NCBI GenBank assembly: GCA_951230915.1
Contig: OX579637.1
Location: 930,001-994,000 of the forward strand
Reading direction: 5' to 3'
DNA length: 64,000 nucleotides
From: Antitrichia curtipendula
Lineage: Eukaryota > Streptophyta > Bryopsida > Hypnales > Leucodontaceae
Below the pieces are notes generated by a model. The model saw only the letters and a list, made by a program, of their open reading frames with translations. It searched no databases and was not told where the DNA came from. Below, one piece after another: positions 38,248 through 52,157 of this stretch (its first letter is position 1; every line of letters begins with the position of its first letter). The translations under genes were made by a program, and so were the position numbers.

Positions 38248-40443
38248 TACTTTATTAATCCACCCAGTCACATCAGATGTCATAAAAATTCATTTTGAAA
38301 GTGACTTGAATAAATTTGAGTAAGTTGTAATCACGCTCTAGTATTTGAATGTACAAAATTATTTAATATTTGTGTAAAGATTAATGCAACTACACTTGAA
38401 CAAAAGCAAATGGGAATTAAACCAGACCTGTACTTTATTAATCCACCCAGTCACATCAGATGTCATAAAAATTCATTTTGAAAGTGACTTGAATAAATTT
38501 GAGTAAGCTGAAAACACGCTCTAGTATTTGAATGTACAAAATTATTTAGTATTTGTGTAAAGATTAATGCAACTACACTTGAACAAAAGCAAATGGGAAT
38601 TAAACCAGACCTGTACTTTATTAATCCACCCAGTCACATCAAAGGTCATAAAAATTCATTTTGAAAGTGACTTGAATGAATTTGTGTAAGTTGTAAACAC
38701 GCACTAGTATTTGAATGTACAAAATTATTTAATATTTGTGTAAAGATTAATGCAACTACACTTGAACAAAAGCAAATGGGAATTCAACCAGTTCTGTACT
38801 TTATTAATCCACCCAATCACATCAGATGTCATAAAATTTCATTTTGAAAGCGACTTGAATAAATTTGAGTAAGCTGTAAACACGCTCTAGTATTTGAATG
38901 TACAAAATTAATTAACCTTTCTATAAGGATTAATGCACCCACACGTGAACAAAAGCAAATGGGAATCAAACCAGACCTGTACTTTATTAATCCACCCAGT
39001 CACATCAAATGTCATAGAATTTTATTTTGAAAGTGACTTGAATAAATTTGAGTAAGTTGTAAACACGCTCTAGTATTTGAATGTACAAAATTATTTAATA
39101 TTTGTTTAAATTTTAATGCACCCACACGTGAACAAAAGCAAATGGGAATTAAACCAGACCTGTACTTTATTAATCCACCCAGTCACATCAAAGGTCATAG
39201 AATTTTATTATGAAAGTGACTTGAATAAATTTGTGTAAGTTGTAAACACGCACTAGTATTTGAATGTACAAAATTATTTAATATTTGTCTTAGTATTAAT
39301 GCACCCACACTTGAACAAAAGCAAATGGGAATGAAACCAGACCTATACTTTATTAATCCACCCAGTCACATCAAAGGTCATAGAATTTTATTTTGAAAGT
39401 GACTTGAATGAATTTGTGTAAGTTGTAAACACGCTCTAGTATTTGAATGTACAAAATTAATTAACCTTTGTATAAGGATTAATGCACCCGCACGTGAACA
39501 AAAGCAAATGGGAATGAAACCAGACCTGTACTTTATTAATCCACCCAGTCACATCAAATGTCATAGAATTTCATTTTGAAAGTGACTTGAATAAATTTGA
39601 GTAAGTTGTAATCACGCTCTAGTATTTGAATGTACAAAATTATTTAATATTTGTGTAAAGATTAATGCAACTACACTTGAACAAAAGCAAATGGGAATTA
39701 AACCAGACCTTTACTTTATTAATCCACCCAGTCACATCAGATGTCATAAAAATTCATTTTGAAAGTGACTTGAATAAATTTGAGTAAGTTGAAAACACGC
39801 TCTAGTATTTGAATGTACAAAATTAATTAGTATTTGTGTAAAGATTAATGCAACTACACTTGAACAAAAGCAAATGGGAATTAAACCAGACCTTTACTTT
39901 ATTAATCCACGCAGTCACATCAGATGTCATAAAAATTCATTTTGAAAGTGACTTGAATAAATTTGAGTAAGTTGTAAACACGCTCTAATATTTGAATGTA
40001 CAAAATTATTTAATATTTGTGTAAAGATTAATGCAACTACACTTGAACAAAAGCAAATGGGAATTCAACCAGATTTGTACTTTATTAATCCACCCAATCA
40101 CATCAGATGTCATAAAATTTCATTTTGAAAGTGACTTGAATGAATTTGTGTAAGTTGTAAACACGCTCTAGTATTTGAATGTACAAAATTATTTAGTATT
40201 TGTGTAAAGATTAATGCAACTACACTTGAACAAAAGCAAATGGGAATTCAACCAGATTTGTACTTTATTAATCCACCCAATCACATCAGATGTCATAAAA
40301 TTTCATTTTGAAAGTGACTTGAATGAATTTGAGTAAGTTGTAAACACGCTCTAGTATTTGAATGTACAAAATTAATTAACCTTTGTATAAGGATTAATGC
40401 ACCCACACGTGAACAAAAGCAAATGGGAATCAAACCAGACCTG
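38248..40443 (+). repeat. Second 12-unit higher-order repeat, copy 1 (2196 bp)
   Basis: Same length as the 12-unit repeat at 27.6-32.0 kb but a different unit order: A, B, F(AAAGGTC), E, K-tail, L, CTATACTTT unit with CACCCGCACGTG, A, B, a unit with CCACGCAGTC, then two F/E-like units with GATTTGTAC. Anchors at +2196: CCACGCAGTC (GCAG at 39911 and 42107) and GCTCTAATATT. A single-base difference is T at 38793 against C at 40989. Confidence 0.9.
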
Positions 40444-42456
40444 TACTTTATTAATCCACCCAGTCACATCAGATGTCATAAAAATTCATTTTGAAAGTGA
40501 CTTGAATAAATTTGAGTAAGTTGTAATCACGCTCTAGTATTTGAATGTACAAAATTATTTAATATTTGTGTAAAGATTAATGCAACTACACTTGAACAAA
40601 AGCAAATGGGAATTAAACCAGACCTGTACTTTATTAATCCACCCAGTCACATCAGATGTCATAAAAATTCATTTTGAAAGTGACTTGAATAAATTTGAGT
40701 AAGCTGAAAACACGCTCTAGTATTTGAATGTACAAAATTATTTAGTATTTGTGTAAAGATTAATGCAACTACACTTGAACAAAAGCAAATGGGAATTAAA
40801 CCAGACCTGTACTTTATTAATCCACCCAGTCACATCAAAGGTCATAAAAATTCATTTTGAAAGTGACTTGAATGAATTTGTGTAAGTTGTAAACACGCAC
40901 TAGTATTTGAATGTACAAAATTATTTAATATTTGTGTAAAGATTAATGCAACTACACTTGAACAAAAGCAAATGGGAATTCAACCAGTCCTGTACTTTAT
41001 TAATCCACCCAATCACATCAGATGTCATAAAATTTCATTTTGAAAGCGACTTGAATAAATTTGAGTAAGCTGTAAACACGCTCTAGTATTTGAATGTACA
41101 AAATTAATTAACCTTTCTATAAGGATTAATGCACCCACACGTGAACAAAAGCAAATGGGAATCAAACCAGACCTGTACTTTATTAATCCACCCAGTCACA
41201 TCAAATGTCATAGAATTTTATTTTGAAAGTGACTTGAATAAATTTGAGTAAGTTGTAAACACGCTCTAGTATTTGAATGTACAAAATTATTTAATATTTG
41301 TTTAAATTTTAATGCACCCACACGTGAACAAAAGCAAATGGGAATTAAACCAGACCTGTACTTTATTAATCCACCCAGTCACATCAAAGGTCATAGAATT
41401 TTATTATGAAAGTGACTTGAATAAATTTGTGTAAGTTGTAAACACGCACTAGTATTTGAATGTACAAAATTATTTAATATTTGTCTTAGTATTAATGCAC
41501 CCACACTTGAACAAAAGCAAATGGGAATGAAACCAGACCTATACTTTATTAATCCACCCAGTCACATCAAAGGTCATAGAATTTTATTTTGAAAGTGACT
41601 TGAATGAATTTGTGTAAGTTGTAAACACGCTCTAGTATTTGAATGTACAAAATTAATTAACCTTTGTATAAGGATTAATGCACCCGCACGTGAACAAAAG
41701 CAAATGGGAATGAAACCAGACCTGTACTTTATTAATCCACCCAGTCACATCAAATGTCATAGAATTTCATTTTGAAAGTGACTTGAATAAATTTGAGTAA
41801 GTTGTAATCACGCTCTAGTATTTGAATGTACAAAATTATTTAATATTTGTGTAAAGATTAATGCAACTACACTTGAACAAAAGCAAATGGGAATTAAACC
41901 AGACCTTTACTTTATTAATCCACCCAGTCACATCAGATGTCATAAAAATTCATTTTGAAAGTGACTTGAATAAATTTGAGTAAGTTGAAAACACGCTCTA
42001 GTATTTGAATGTACAAAATTAATTAGTATTTGTGTAAAGATTAATGCAACTACACTTGAACAAAAGCAAATGGGAATTAAACCAGACCTTTACTTTATTA
42101 ATCCACGCAGTCACATCAGATGTCATAAAAATTCATTTTGAAAGTGACTTGAATAAATTTGAGTAAGTTGTAAACACGCTCTAATATTTGAATGTACAAA
42201 ATTATTTAATATTTGTGTAAAGATTAATGCAACTACACTTGAACAAAAGCAAATGGGAATTCAACCAGATTTGTACTTTATTAATCCACCCAATCACATC
42301 AGATGTCATAAAATTTCATTTTGAAAGTGACTTGAATGAATTTGTGTAAGTTGTAAACACGCTCTAGTATTTGAATGTACAAAATTATTTAGTATTTGTG
42401 TAAAGATTAATGCAACTACACTTGAACAAAAGCAAATGGGAATTAAACCAGATTTG
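40444..42456 (+). repeat. Second 12-unit higher-order repeat, copy 2 (11 units matched)
   Basis: Eleven units match 38248-40260. The twelfth place (42457) is a B-like unit (GTTGAAAACACGCTC, TTATTTAGTATT) instead of the CCAATC unit at 40261. The tail before the break already differs (GGAATTAAACC against GGAATTCAACC), so the junction lies within the last 20 bp of the preceding unit. Confidence 0.87.
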
Positions 42457-45018
42457 TACTTTATTAATCCACCCAGTCACATCAGATGTCATAAAAATTC
42501 ATTTTGAAAGTGACTTGAATAAATTTGAGTAAGTTGAAAACACGCTCTAGTATTTGAATGTACAAAATTATTTAGTATTTGTGTAAAGATTAATGCAACT
42601 ACACTTGAACAAAAGCAAATGGGAATTAAACCAGACCTTTACTTTATTAATCCACCCAGTCACATCAGATGTCATAAAAATTCATTTTGAAAGTGACTTG
42701 AATAAATTTGAGTAAGTTGTAAACACGCTCTAGTATTTGAATGTACAAAATTATTTAATATTTGTGTAAAGATTAATGCAACTACACTTGAACAAAAGCA
42801 GATGGGAATTCAACCAGATTTGTACTTTATTAATCCACCCAATCACATCAGATGTCATAAAATTTCATTTTGAAAGTGACTTGAATGAATTTGTGTAAGT
42901 TGTAAACACGCTCTAGTATTTGAATGTACAAAATTAATTAACCTTTGTATAAGGATTAATGCACCCACACGTGAACCAAAGCAAATGGGAATGAAACCAA
43001 ACCTGTACTTTATTAATCCAACCAGTCACATCAAATGTCATAGAATTTTATTTTGAAAGTGACTTGAATAAATTTGAGTAAGTTGTAAACACGCTCTAGT
43101 ATTTGAATGTACAAAATTATTTAATATTTGTTTAAATTTTAATGCACCCACACGTGAACAAAAGCAAATGGGAATGAAACCAGACCTGTACTTTATTAAT
43201 CCACCCAGTCACATCAAAGGTCATAGAATTTTATTATGAAAGTGACTTGAATAAATTTGTGTAAGTTGTAAACACGCACTAGTATTTGAATGTACAAAAT
43301 TATTTAATATTTGTCTTAGTATTAATGCACCCACACTTGAACAAAAGCAAATGGGAATGAAACCAGACCTATACTTTATTAATCCACCCAGTCACATCAA
43401 AGGTCATAGAATTTTATTTTGAAAGTGACTTGAATAAACTTGAGTAAGTTGTAAACACGCTCTAGTATTTGAATGTATAAAATTATTTAATATTTGTTTA
43501 AACATTAATGCACCCACACGTGAACAAAAGCAAATGGGAATTAAACCAGACCTGTACTTTATTAATCCACCCAGTCACATCAGATGTCATAAAATTTCAT
43601 TTTGAAAGTGACTTGAATAAATTTGAGTAAGTTGTAATCACGCTCTAGTATTTGAATGTACAAAATTATTTAATATTTGTGTAAAGATTAATGCAACTAC
43701 ACTTGAACAAAAGCAAATGGGAATTAAACCAGACCTTTACTTTATTAATCCACCCAGTCACATCAGATGTCATAAAAATTCATTTTGAAAGTGACTTGAA
43801 TGAATTTGTGTAAGTTGTAAACACGCACTAGTATTTGAATGTACAAGATTAATTAATATTTGTGTAAAGATTAATGCAACTACACTTGAACAAAAGCAAA
43901 TGGGAATTCAACCAGTCCTGTACTTTATTAATCCACCCAATCACATCAGATGTCATAAAATTTCATTTTGAAAGCGACTTGAATAAATTTGAGTAAGTTG
44001 TAAACACGCTCTAGTATTTGAATGTACAAAATTATTTAATATTTGTGTAAAGATTAATGCAACTACACTTGAACAAAAGCAAATGGGAATTCAACCAGAT
44101 TTGTACTTTATTAATCCACCCAATCACATCAGATGTCATAAAATTTCATTTTGAAAGTGACTTGAATGAATTTGTGTAAGTTGTAAACACGCTCTAGTAT
44201 TTGAATGTACAAAATTAATTAACCTTTGTATAAGGATTAATGCACCCACACGTGAACAAAAGCAAATGGGAATGAAACCAAACCTGTACTTTATTAATCC
44301 AACCAGTCACATCAAATGTCATAGAATTTTATTTTGAAAGTGAATTGAATAAATTTGAGTAAGTTGTAAACACGCTCTAGTATTTGAATGTACAAAATTA
44401 TTTAATATTTGTTTAAATTTTAATGCACCCACACGTGAATAAAAGCAAATGGGAATGAAACCAAACCTGTACTTTATTAATCCAACCAGTCACATCAAAT
44501 GTCATAGAATTTTATTTTGAAAGTGAATTGAATAAATCTGAGTAAGTTGTAAACACGCACTAGTATTTGAATATACAAAATTATTTTATATTTGTCTAAA
44601 GATTAATGCACCCACACGTGAACAAAAGCAAATGGGAATTAAACCAGACATGTACTTTATTAATCCACCCAATCACATCAGATGTCATAAAATTTCATTT
44701 TGAAAGTGACTTGAATAAATTTGAGTAAGTTGTAATCACGCTCTAGTATTTGAATGTACAAAATTATTTAATATTTGTGTAAAGATTAATGCAACTACAC
44801 TTGAACAAAAGCAAATGGGAATTAAACCAGACCTTTACTTTATTAATCCACCCAGTCACATCAGATGTCATAAAAATTCATTTTGAAAGTGACTTGAATA
44901 AATTTGAGTAATTTGAAAACACGCTCTAGTATTTGAATGTACAAAATTATTTAGTATTTGTGTAAAGATTAATGCAACTACACTTGAACAAAAGCAAATG
45001 GGAATTAAACCAGACCTG
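42457..45018 (+). repeat. 14-unit higher-order repeat, copy 1 (2562 bp)
   Basis: Contains K-L-N (43006, 43189, 43372), an A-like unit, an F unit with ACAAGATTAATT, and the first units with GTGAATTG (44287, 44470). Anchors at +2562 include GTGAACCAAAGC (42971 and 45533) and GTATAAAATT (43475 and 46037). Other private changes are AAGCAGATGGG in the 42640 unit and GAGTAATTTGAAAAC in the 44836 unit. Confidence 0.87.
43372..43554 (+). repeat. Type N unit (CTATACTTT, AAACTTGAG, GAATGTATAAAATT)
   Basis: Type N is entered through CCTATACTTT, has AAAGGTC and GAATTTTATTTTG, reads AATAAACTTGAG, and has GTATAAAATT in the otherwise conserved GTACAAAATT stretch, followed by GTTTAAACATTAATG. Copies at 45934 and 47032 keep all marks. 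Later relatives (53073, 54354, 63687) keep GTATAAAATT but revert to AAATTTGAG. Confidence 0.84.
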
Positions 45019-46590
45019 TACTTTATTAATCCACCCAGTCACATCAGATGTCATAAAAATTCATTTTGAAAGTGACTTGAATAAATTTGAGTAAGTTGAA
45101 AACACGCTCTAGTATTTGAATGTACAAAATTATTTAGTATTTGTGTAAAGATTAATGCAACTACACTTGAACAAAAGCAAATGGGAATTAAACCAGACCT
45201 TTACTTTATTAATCCACCCAGTCACATCAGATGTCATAAAAATTCATTTTGAAAGTGACTTGAATAAATTTGAGTAAGTTGTAAACACGCTCAAGTATTT
45301 GAATGTACAAAATTATTTAATATTTGTGTAAAGATTAATGCAACTACACTTGAACAAAAGCAAATGGGAATTCAACCAGATTTGTACTCTATTAATCCAC
45401 CCAATCACATCAGATGTCATAAAATTTCATTTTGAAAGTGACTTGAATGAATTTGTGTAAGTTGTAAACACGCTCTAGTATTTGAATGTACAAAATTAAT
45501 TAACCTTTGTATAAGGATTAATGCACCCACACGTGAACCAAAGCAAATGGGAATGAAACCAAACCTGTACTTTATTAATCCAACCAGTCACATCAAATGT
45601 CATAGAATTTTATTTTGAAAGTGACTTGAATAAATTTGAGTAAGTTGTAAACACGCTCTAGTATTTGAATGTACAAAATTATTTAATATTTGTTTAAATT
45701 TTAATGCACCCACACGTGAACAAAAGCAAATGGGAATTAAACCAGACCTGTACTTTATTAATCCACCCAGTCACATCAAAGGTCATAGAATTTTATTATG
45801 AAAGTGACTTGAATAAATTTGTGTAAGTTGTAAACACGCACTAGTATTTGAATGTACAAAATTATTTAATATTTGTCTTAGTATTAATGCACCCACACTT
45901 GAACAAAAGCAAATGGGAATGAAACCAGACCTATACTTTATTAATCCACCCAGTCACATCAAAGGTCATAGAATTTTATTTTGAAAGTGACTTGAATAAA
46001 CTTGAGTAAGTTGTAAACACGCTCTAGTATTTGAATGTATAAAATTATTTAATATTTGTTTAAACATTAATGCACCCACACGTGAACAAAAGCAAATGGG
46101 AATTAAACCAGACCTGTACTTTATTAATCCACCCAGTCACATCAGATGTCATAAAATTTCATTTTGAAAGTGACTTGAATAAATTTGAGTAAGTTGTAAT
46201 CACGCTCTAGTATTTGAATGTACAAAATTATTTAATATTTGTGTAAAGATTAATGCAACTACACTTGAACAAAAGCAAATGGGAATTAAACCAGACCTTT
46301 ACTTTATTAATCCACCCAGTCACATCAGATGTCATAAAAATTCATTTTGAAAGTGACTTGAATGAATTTGTGTAAGTTGTAAACACGCACTAGTATTTGA
46401 ATGTACAAGATTAATTAATATTTGTGTAAAGATTAATGCAACTACACTTGAACAAAAGCAAATGGGAATTCAACCAGTCCTGTACTTTATTAATCCACCC
46501 AATCACATCAGATGTCATAAAATTTCATTTTGAAAGCGACTTGAATAAATTTGAGTAAGTTGTAAACACGCTCTAGTATTTGAATGTACA
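45019..46590 (+). repeat. 14-unit higher-order repeat, copy 2 (first 8-9 units)
   Basis: Matches 42457-44030. The match ends inside the unit starting at 46483, which has the E-type front (GCGACTTG), then TACAAAGTTATTT and the L-type tail GTCTTAGTATT. The break therefore lies near unit position 110. Confidence 0.83.
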
Positions 46591-47031
46591 AAGTTATTTA
46601 ATATTTGTCTTAGTATTAATGCACCCACACTTGAACAAAAGCAAATGGGAATGAAACCAGACCTATACTTTATTAATCCACCCAGTCACATCAGATGTCA
46701 TAAAAATTCATTTTGAAAGTGACTTGAATAAATTTGAGTAAGTTGAAAACACGCTCTAGTATTTGAATGTACAAAATTATTTAGTATTTGTGTAAAGATT
46801 AATGCAACTACACTTGAACAAAAGCAAATGGGAATTAAACCAGACCTGTACTTTATTAATCCACCCAGTCACATCAGATGTCATAGAATTTCATATTGAA
46901 AGTGACTTGAATAAATTTGTGTAAGTTGTAAACACGCACTAGTATTTGAATGTACAAAATTATTTAATATTTGTCTTAGTATTAATGCACCCACACTTGA
47001 ACAAAAGCAAATGGGAATGAAACCAGACCTA

Positions 47032-48861
47032 TACTTTATTAATCCACCCAGTCACATCAAAGGTCATAGAATTTTATTTTGAAAGTGACTTGAATAAACT
47101 TGAGTAAGTTGTAAACACGCTCTAGTATTTGAATGTATAAAATTATTTAATATTTGTTTAAACATTAATGCACCCACACGTGAACAAAAGCAAATGGGAA
47201 TTAAACCAGACCTGTACTTTATTAATCCACCCAGTCACATCAGATGTCATAAAATTTCATTTTGAAAGTGACTTGAATAAATTTGAGTAAGTTGTAATCA
47301 CGCTCTAGTATTTGAATGTACAAAATTATTTAATATTTGTGTAAAGATTAATGCAACTACACTTGAACAAAAGCAAATGGGAATTAAACCAGACCTTTAC
47401 TTTATTAATCCACCCAGTCACATCAGATGTCATAAAAATTCATTTTGAAAGTGACTTGAATGAATTTGTGTAAGTTGTAAACACGCACTAGTATTTGAAT
47501 GTACAAGATTAATTAATATTTGTGTAAAGATTAATGCAACTACACTTGAACAAAAGCAAATGGGAATTCAACCAGTCCTGTACTTTATTAATCCACCCAA
47601 TCACATCAGATGTCATAAAATTTCATTTTGAAAGCGACTTGAATAAATTTGAGTAAGTTGTAAACACGCTCTAGTATTTGAATGTACAAAATTATTTAAT
47701 ATTTGTGTAAAGATTAATGCAACTACACTTGAACAAAAGCAAATGGGAATTCAACCAGATTTGTACTTTATTAATCCACCCAATCACATCAGATGTCATA
47801 AAATTTCATTTTGAAAGTGACTTGAATGAATTTGTGTAAGTTGTAAACACGCTCTAGTATTTGAATGTACAAAATTAATTAACCTTTGTATAAGGATTAA
47901 TGCACCCACACGTGAACAAAAGCAAATGGGAATGAAACCAAACCTGTACTTTATTAATCCAACCAGTCACATCAAATGTCATAGAATTTTATTTTGAAAG
48001 TGAATTGAATAAATTTGAGTAAGTTGTAAACACGCTCTAGTATTTGAATGTACAAAATTATTTAATATTTGTTTAAATTTTAATGCACCCACACGTGAAT
48101 AAAAGCAAATGGGAATGAAACCAAACCTGTACTTTATTAATCCAACCAGTCACATCAAATGTCATAGAATTTTATTTTGAAAGTGAATTGAATGAATTTG
48201 TGTAAGTTGTAAACACGCTCTAGTATTTGAATGTACAAAATTAATTAACCTTTGTATAAAGATTAATGCACCCACACGTGAACAAAAGCAAATGGGAATT
48301 AAACCAGACCTGTACTTTATTAATCCACCCAATCACATCAGATGTCATAAAATTTCATTTTGAAAGTGACTTGAATAAATTTGAGTAAGTTGTAATCACG
48401 CTCTAGTATTTGAATGTACAAAATTATTTAATATTTGAGTAAAGGTTAATGCAACTACACTTGAACAAAAGCAAATGGGAATTAAACCAGACCTTTACTT
48501 TATTAATCCACCCAGTCACATCAGATGTCATAAAAATTCATTTTGAAAGTGACTTGAATAAATTTGAGTAAGTTGAAAACACGCTCTAGTATTTGAATGT
48601 ACAAAATTATTTAGTATTTGTGTAAAGATTAATGCAACTACACTTGAACAAAAGCAAATGGGAATTAAACCAGACCTGTACTTTATTAATCCACCCAGTC
48701 ACATCAGATGTCATAAAATTTCATTTTGAAAGCGACTTGAATAAATTTGAGTAAGTTGTAAACACGCTCTAGTATTTGAATGTACAAAATTATTTAATAT
48801 TTGTGTAAAGATTAATGCAACTACACTTGAACAAAAGCAAATGGGAATTCAACCAGATTTG
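47032..48861 (+). repeat. 20-unit offset copy of 43372-45201 (3660 bp)
   Basis: Units from N at 47032 match those from N at 43372 in order: N, A-like, F with ACAAGATT, E-like, GATTTGTAC unit, two GTGAATTG units with CGTGAATAAAAGC between them, then CCAATC with GTAATCAC and CCTTTACTTT. The 48313 unit has private ATTTGAGTAAAGGTT. So this segment is the missing second part of the 14-unit repeat, continued after a jump. Confidence 0.84.
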
Positions 48862-49959
48862 TACTTTATTAATCCACCCAATCACATCAGATGTCATAAA
48901 ATTTCATTTTGAAAGTGACTTGAATGAATTTGTGTAAGTTGTAAACACGCTCTAGTATTTGAATGTACAAAATTAATTAACCTTTGTATAAGGATTAATG
49001 CACCCACACGTGAACAAAAGCAAATGGGAATGAAACCAAACCTGTACTTTATTAATCCAACCAGTCACATCAAATGTCATAGAATTTTATTTTGAAAGTG
49101 AATTGAATAAATTTGAGTAAGTTGTAAACACGCTCTAGTATTTGAATGTACAAAATTATTTAATATTTGTTTAAATTTTAATGCACCCACACGTGAATAA
49201 AAGCAAATGGGAATGAAACCAAACCTGTACTTTATTAATCCAACCAGTCACATCAAATGTCATAGAATTTTATTTTGAAAGTGAATTGAATGAATTTGTG
49301 TAAGTTGTAAACACGCTCTAGTATTTGAATGTACAAAATTAATTAACCTTTGTATAAAGATTAATGCACCCACACGTGAACAAAAGCAAATGGGAATTAA
49401 ACCAGACCTGTACTTTATTAATCCACCCAATCACATCAGATGTCATAAAATTTCATTTTGAAAGTGACTTGAATAAATTTGAGTAAGTTGTAATCACGCT
49501 CTAGTATTTGAATGTACAAAATTATTTAATATTTGTGTAAAGATTAATGCAACTACACTTGAACAAAAGCAAATGGGAATTAAACCAGACCTTTACTTTA
49601 TTAATCCACCCAGTCACATCAGATGTCATAAAAATTCATTTTGAAAGTGACTTGAATAAATTTGAGTAAGTTGAAAACACGCTCTAGTATTTGAATGTAC
49701 AAAATTATTTAGTATTTGTGTAAAGATTAATGCAACTACACTTGAACAAAAGCAAATGGGAATTCAACCAGTCCTGTACTTTATTAATCCACCCAATCAC
49801 ATCAGATGTCATAAAATTTCATTTTGAAAGCGACTTGAATAAATTTGAGTAAGTTGTAAACACGCTCTAGTATTTGAATGTACAAAATTATTTAATATTT
49901 GTTTAAATTTTAATGCACCCACACGTGAATAAAAACAAATGAGAATCAAACCAGACCTG
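47764..49959 (+). repeat. Two copies of a 6-unit repeat (1098 bp)
   Basis: 47764-48861 and 48862-49959 match in order: GATTTGTAC/F-like, K with GTGAATTG, K/F-like with GTGAATTGAATGAATTTG and TTAATTAACCTTTGTATAAAG, CCAATC with GTAATCAC, B with CCTTTACTTT, and a GCGACTTG unit. ATTTGAGTAAAGGTT occurs only in copy 1, so it arose after the duplication or was lost from copy 2. Confidence 0.88.
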
Positions 49960-50142
49960 TACTTTATTAATCCACCCAGTCACATCAGATGTCATAAAAT
50001 TTCATTTTGAAAGTCACTTGAATGAATTTGTGTAAGTTGTAAACACGCTCTAGTATTTGAATGTATAAAATTATTTAATATTTGTTTAAACATTAATGCA
50101 CCCACACGTGAACAAAAGCAAATGGGAATTAAACCAGACCTG

Positions 50143-50326
50143 TACTTTATTAATCCACCCAGTCACATTCGATGTCATAAAATTTCATTTTGAAAGTGAC
50201 TTGAATAAATATGTGTAAGTTGTAAACACGCACTAGTATTTGAATGTACAAAAGTTATTTAATATTTGTCTAAGTATTAATGCACCCACACGTGAATAAA
50301 AGAAAATGAGAATCAAACCAGACCTG
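50143..50326 (+). repeat. 184-bp unit, single-base insertion at about 50254
   Basis: The normal TACAAAATTATTT reads TACAAAAGTTATTT, one base longer. From here every unit start is shifted by +1 relative to multiples of 183. The same insertion, in the same AATAAATATGTG context, is found in three other units. Confidence 0.9.
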
Positions 50327-51241
50327 TACTTTATTAATCCACCTAGTCACATCAAAGGTCATAGAATTTCATTTTGAAAGTCACTTGAATAAATTTGTAT
50401 AAGTTGTAAACACGCTCTAGTATTTGAATGTACAAAATTATTTAGTATTTGTGTAAAGATTAATGCAACTACACTTGAACAAAAGCAAATGGGAATTAAA
50501 CCAGACCTTTAGTTTATTAATCCACCCAGTCACATCAGATGTCATAAAAATTCATTTTGAAAGTGACTTGAATAAATTTGAGTAAGTTGAAAACACGCTC
50601 TAGTATTTGAATGTACAAAATTATTTAGTATTTGTGTAAAGATTAATGCAACTACACTTGAACAAAAGCAAATGGGAATTAAACCAGACCTGTACTTTAT
50701 TAATCCACCCAGTCACATCAGATGTCATAAAAATTCATTTTGAAAGTGACTTGAATGAATTTGTGTAAGTTGTAAACACGCACTAGTATTTGAATGTACA
50801 AGATTAATTAATATTTGTGTAAAGATTAATGCAACTACACTTGAACAAAAGCAAATGGGAATTCAACCAGTCCTGTACTTTATTAATCCACCCAATCACA
50901 TCAGATGTCATAAAATTTCATTTTGAAAGCGACTTGAATAAATTTGAGTAAGTTGTAAACACGCTCTAGTATTTGAATGTACAAAATTATTTAATATTTG
51001 TGTAAAGATTAATGCAACTACACTTGAACAAAAGCAAATGGGAATTCAACCAGATTTGTACTTTATTAATCCACCCAATCACATCAGATGTCATAAAATT
51101 TCATTTTGAAAGTGACTTGAATGAATTTGTGTAAGTTGTAAACACGCTCTAGTATTTGAATGTATAAAATTATTTAATATTTGTTTAAACATTAATGCAC
51201 CCACACGTGAACAAAAGCAAATGGGAATTAAACCAGATTTG

Positions 51242-51425
51242 TACTTTATTAATCCACCCAGTCACATCCGATGTCATAAAATTTCATTTTGAAAGTGACT
51301 TGAATAAATATGTGTAAGTTGTAAACACGCACTAGTATTTGAATGTACAAAAGTTATTTAATATTTGTCTAAGTATTAATGCACCCACACGTGAATAAAA
51401 GAAAATGAGAATCAAACCAGACCTG
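51242..51425 (+). repeat. 184-bp unit, insertion at about 51353
   Basis: Same extra base and the same AATAAATATGTG context as the 50143 unit, with GATTTGTAC in front and CATCCGATG. A duplicate of that unit within a 6-unit offset. Confidence 0.9.
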
Positions 51426-52157
51426 TACTTTATTAATCCACCTAGTCACATCAAAGGTCATAGAATTTCATTTTGAAAGTCACTTGAATAAATTTGTATA
51501 AGTTGTAAACACGCTCTAGTATTTGAATGTACAAAATTATTTAATATTTGTTTAAATTTTAATGCACCCACACGTGAATAAAAACAAATGAGAATCAAAC
51601 CAGACCTGTACTTTATTAATCCACCCAGTCACATCAGATGTCATAAAATTTCATTTTGAAAGTCACTTGAATAAATTTGTGTAAGTTGTAAACACGCACT
51701 AGTATTTGAATATACGAAATTATTTTATATTTGTCTAAAGATTAATGCAACTACACTTGAACAAAAGCAAATGGGAATTAAACCAGACCTGTACTTTATT
51801 AATCCACCCAATCACATCAGATGTCATAAAATTTCATTTTGAAAGTGACTTGAATAAATTTGAGTAAGTTGTAATCACGCTCTAGTATTTGAATGTACAA
51901 AATTATTTAATATTTGTGTAAAGATTAATGCAACTACACTTGAACAAAAGCAAATGGGAATTAAACCAGACCTTTACTTTATTAATCCACCCAGTCACAT
52001 CAGATGTCATAAAAATTCATTTTGAAAGTGACTTGAATAAATTTGAGTAAGTTGAAAACACGCTCTAGTATTTGAATGTACAAAATTATTTAGTATTTGT
52101 GTAAAGATTAATGCAACTACACTTGAACAAAAGCAAATGGGAATTAAACCAGACCTG

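Larger units (their letters stand above)
49960..52157 (+). repeat. Domain with the first length-variant units and GTCACTTG
   Basis: GTCACTTG first appears at about 50014. Units with AATAAATATGTG and an extra base occur at 50143 and 51242, 1099 bp apart (6 units plus the inserted base), each followed by a CCTAGTC/AAAGGTC/GTCACTTG unit (50327 and 51426). Tails with CGTGAATAAAAACAAATGAG are at about 49926 and 51575. In the second unit of the pair CATCCGATG replaces CATTCGATG. Confidence 0.82.

Noticed and set aside
50143..50326. CENP-B box, suggested by CATTCGATG and similar
   Set aside because: The conserved core TTCG-N4-A-N2-CGGG is not present in this unit or elsewhere that I could see. Isolated TTCG alone is not enough.
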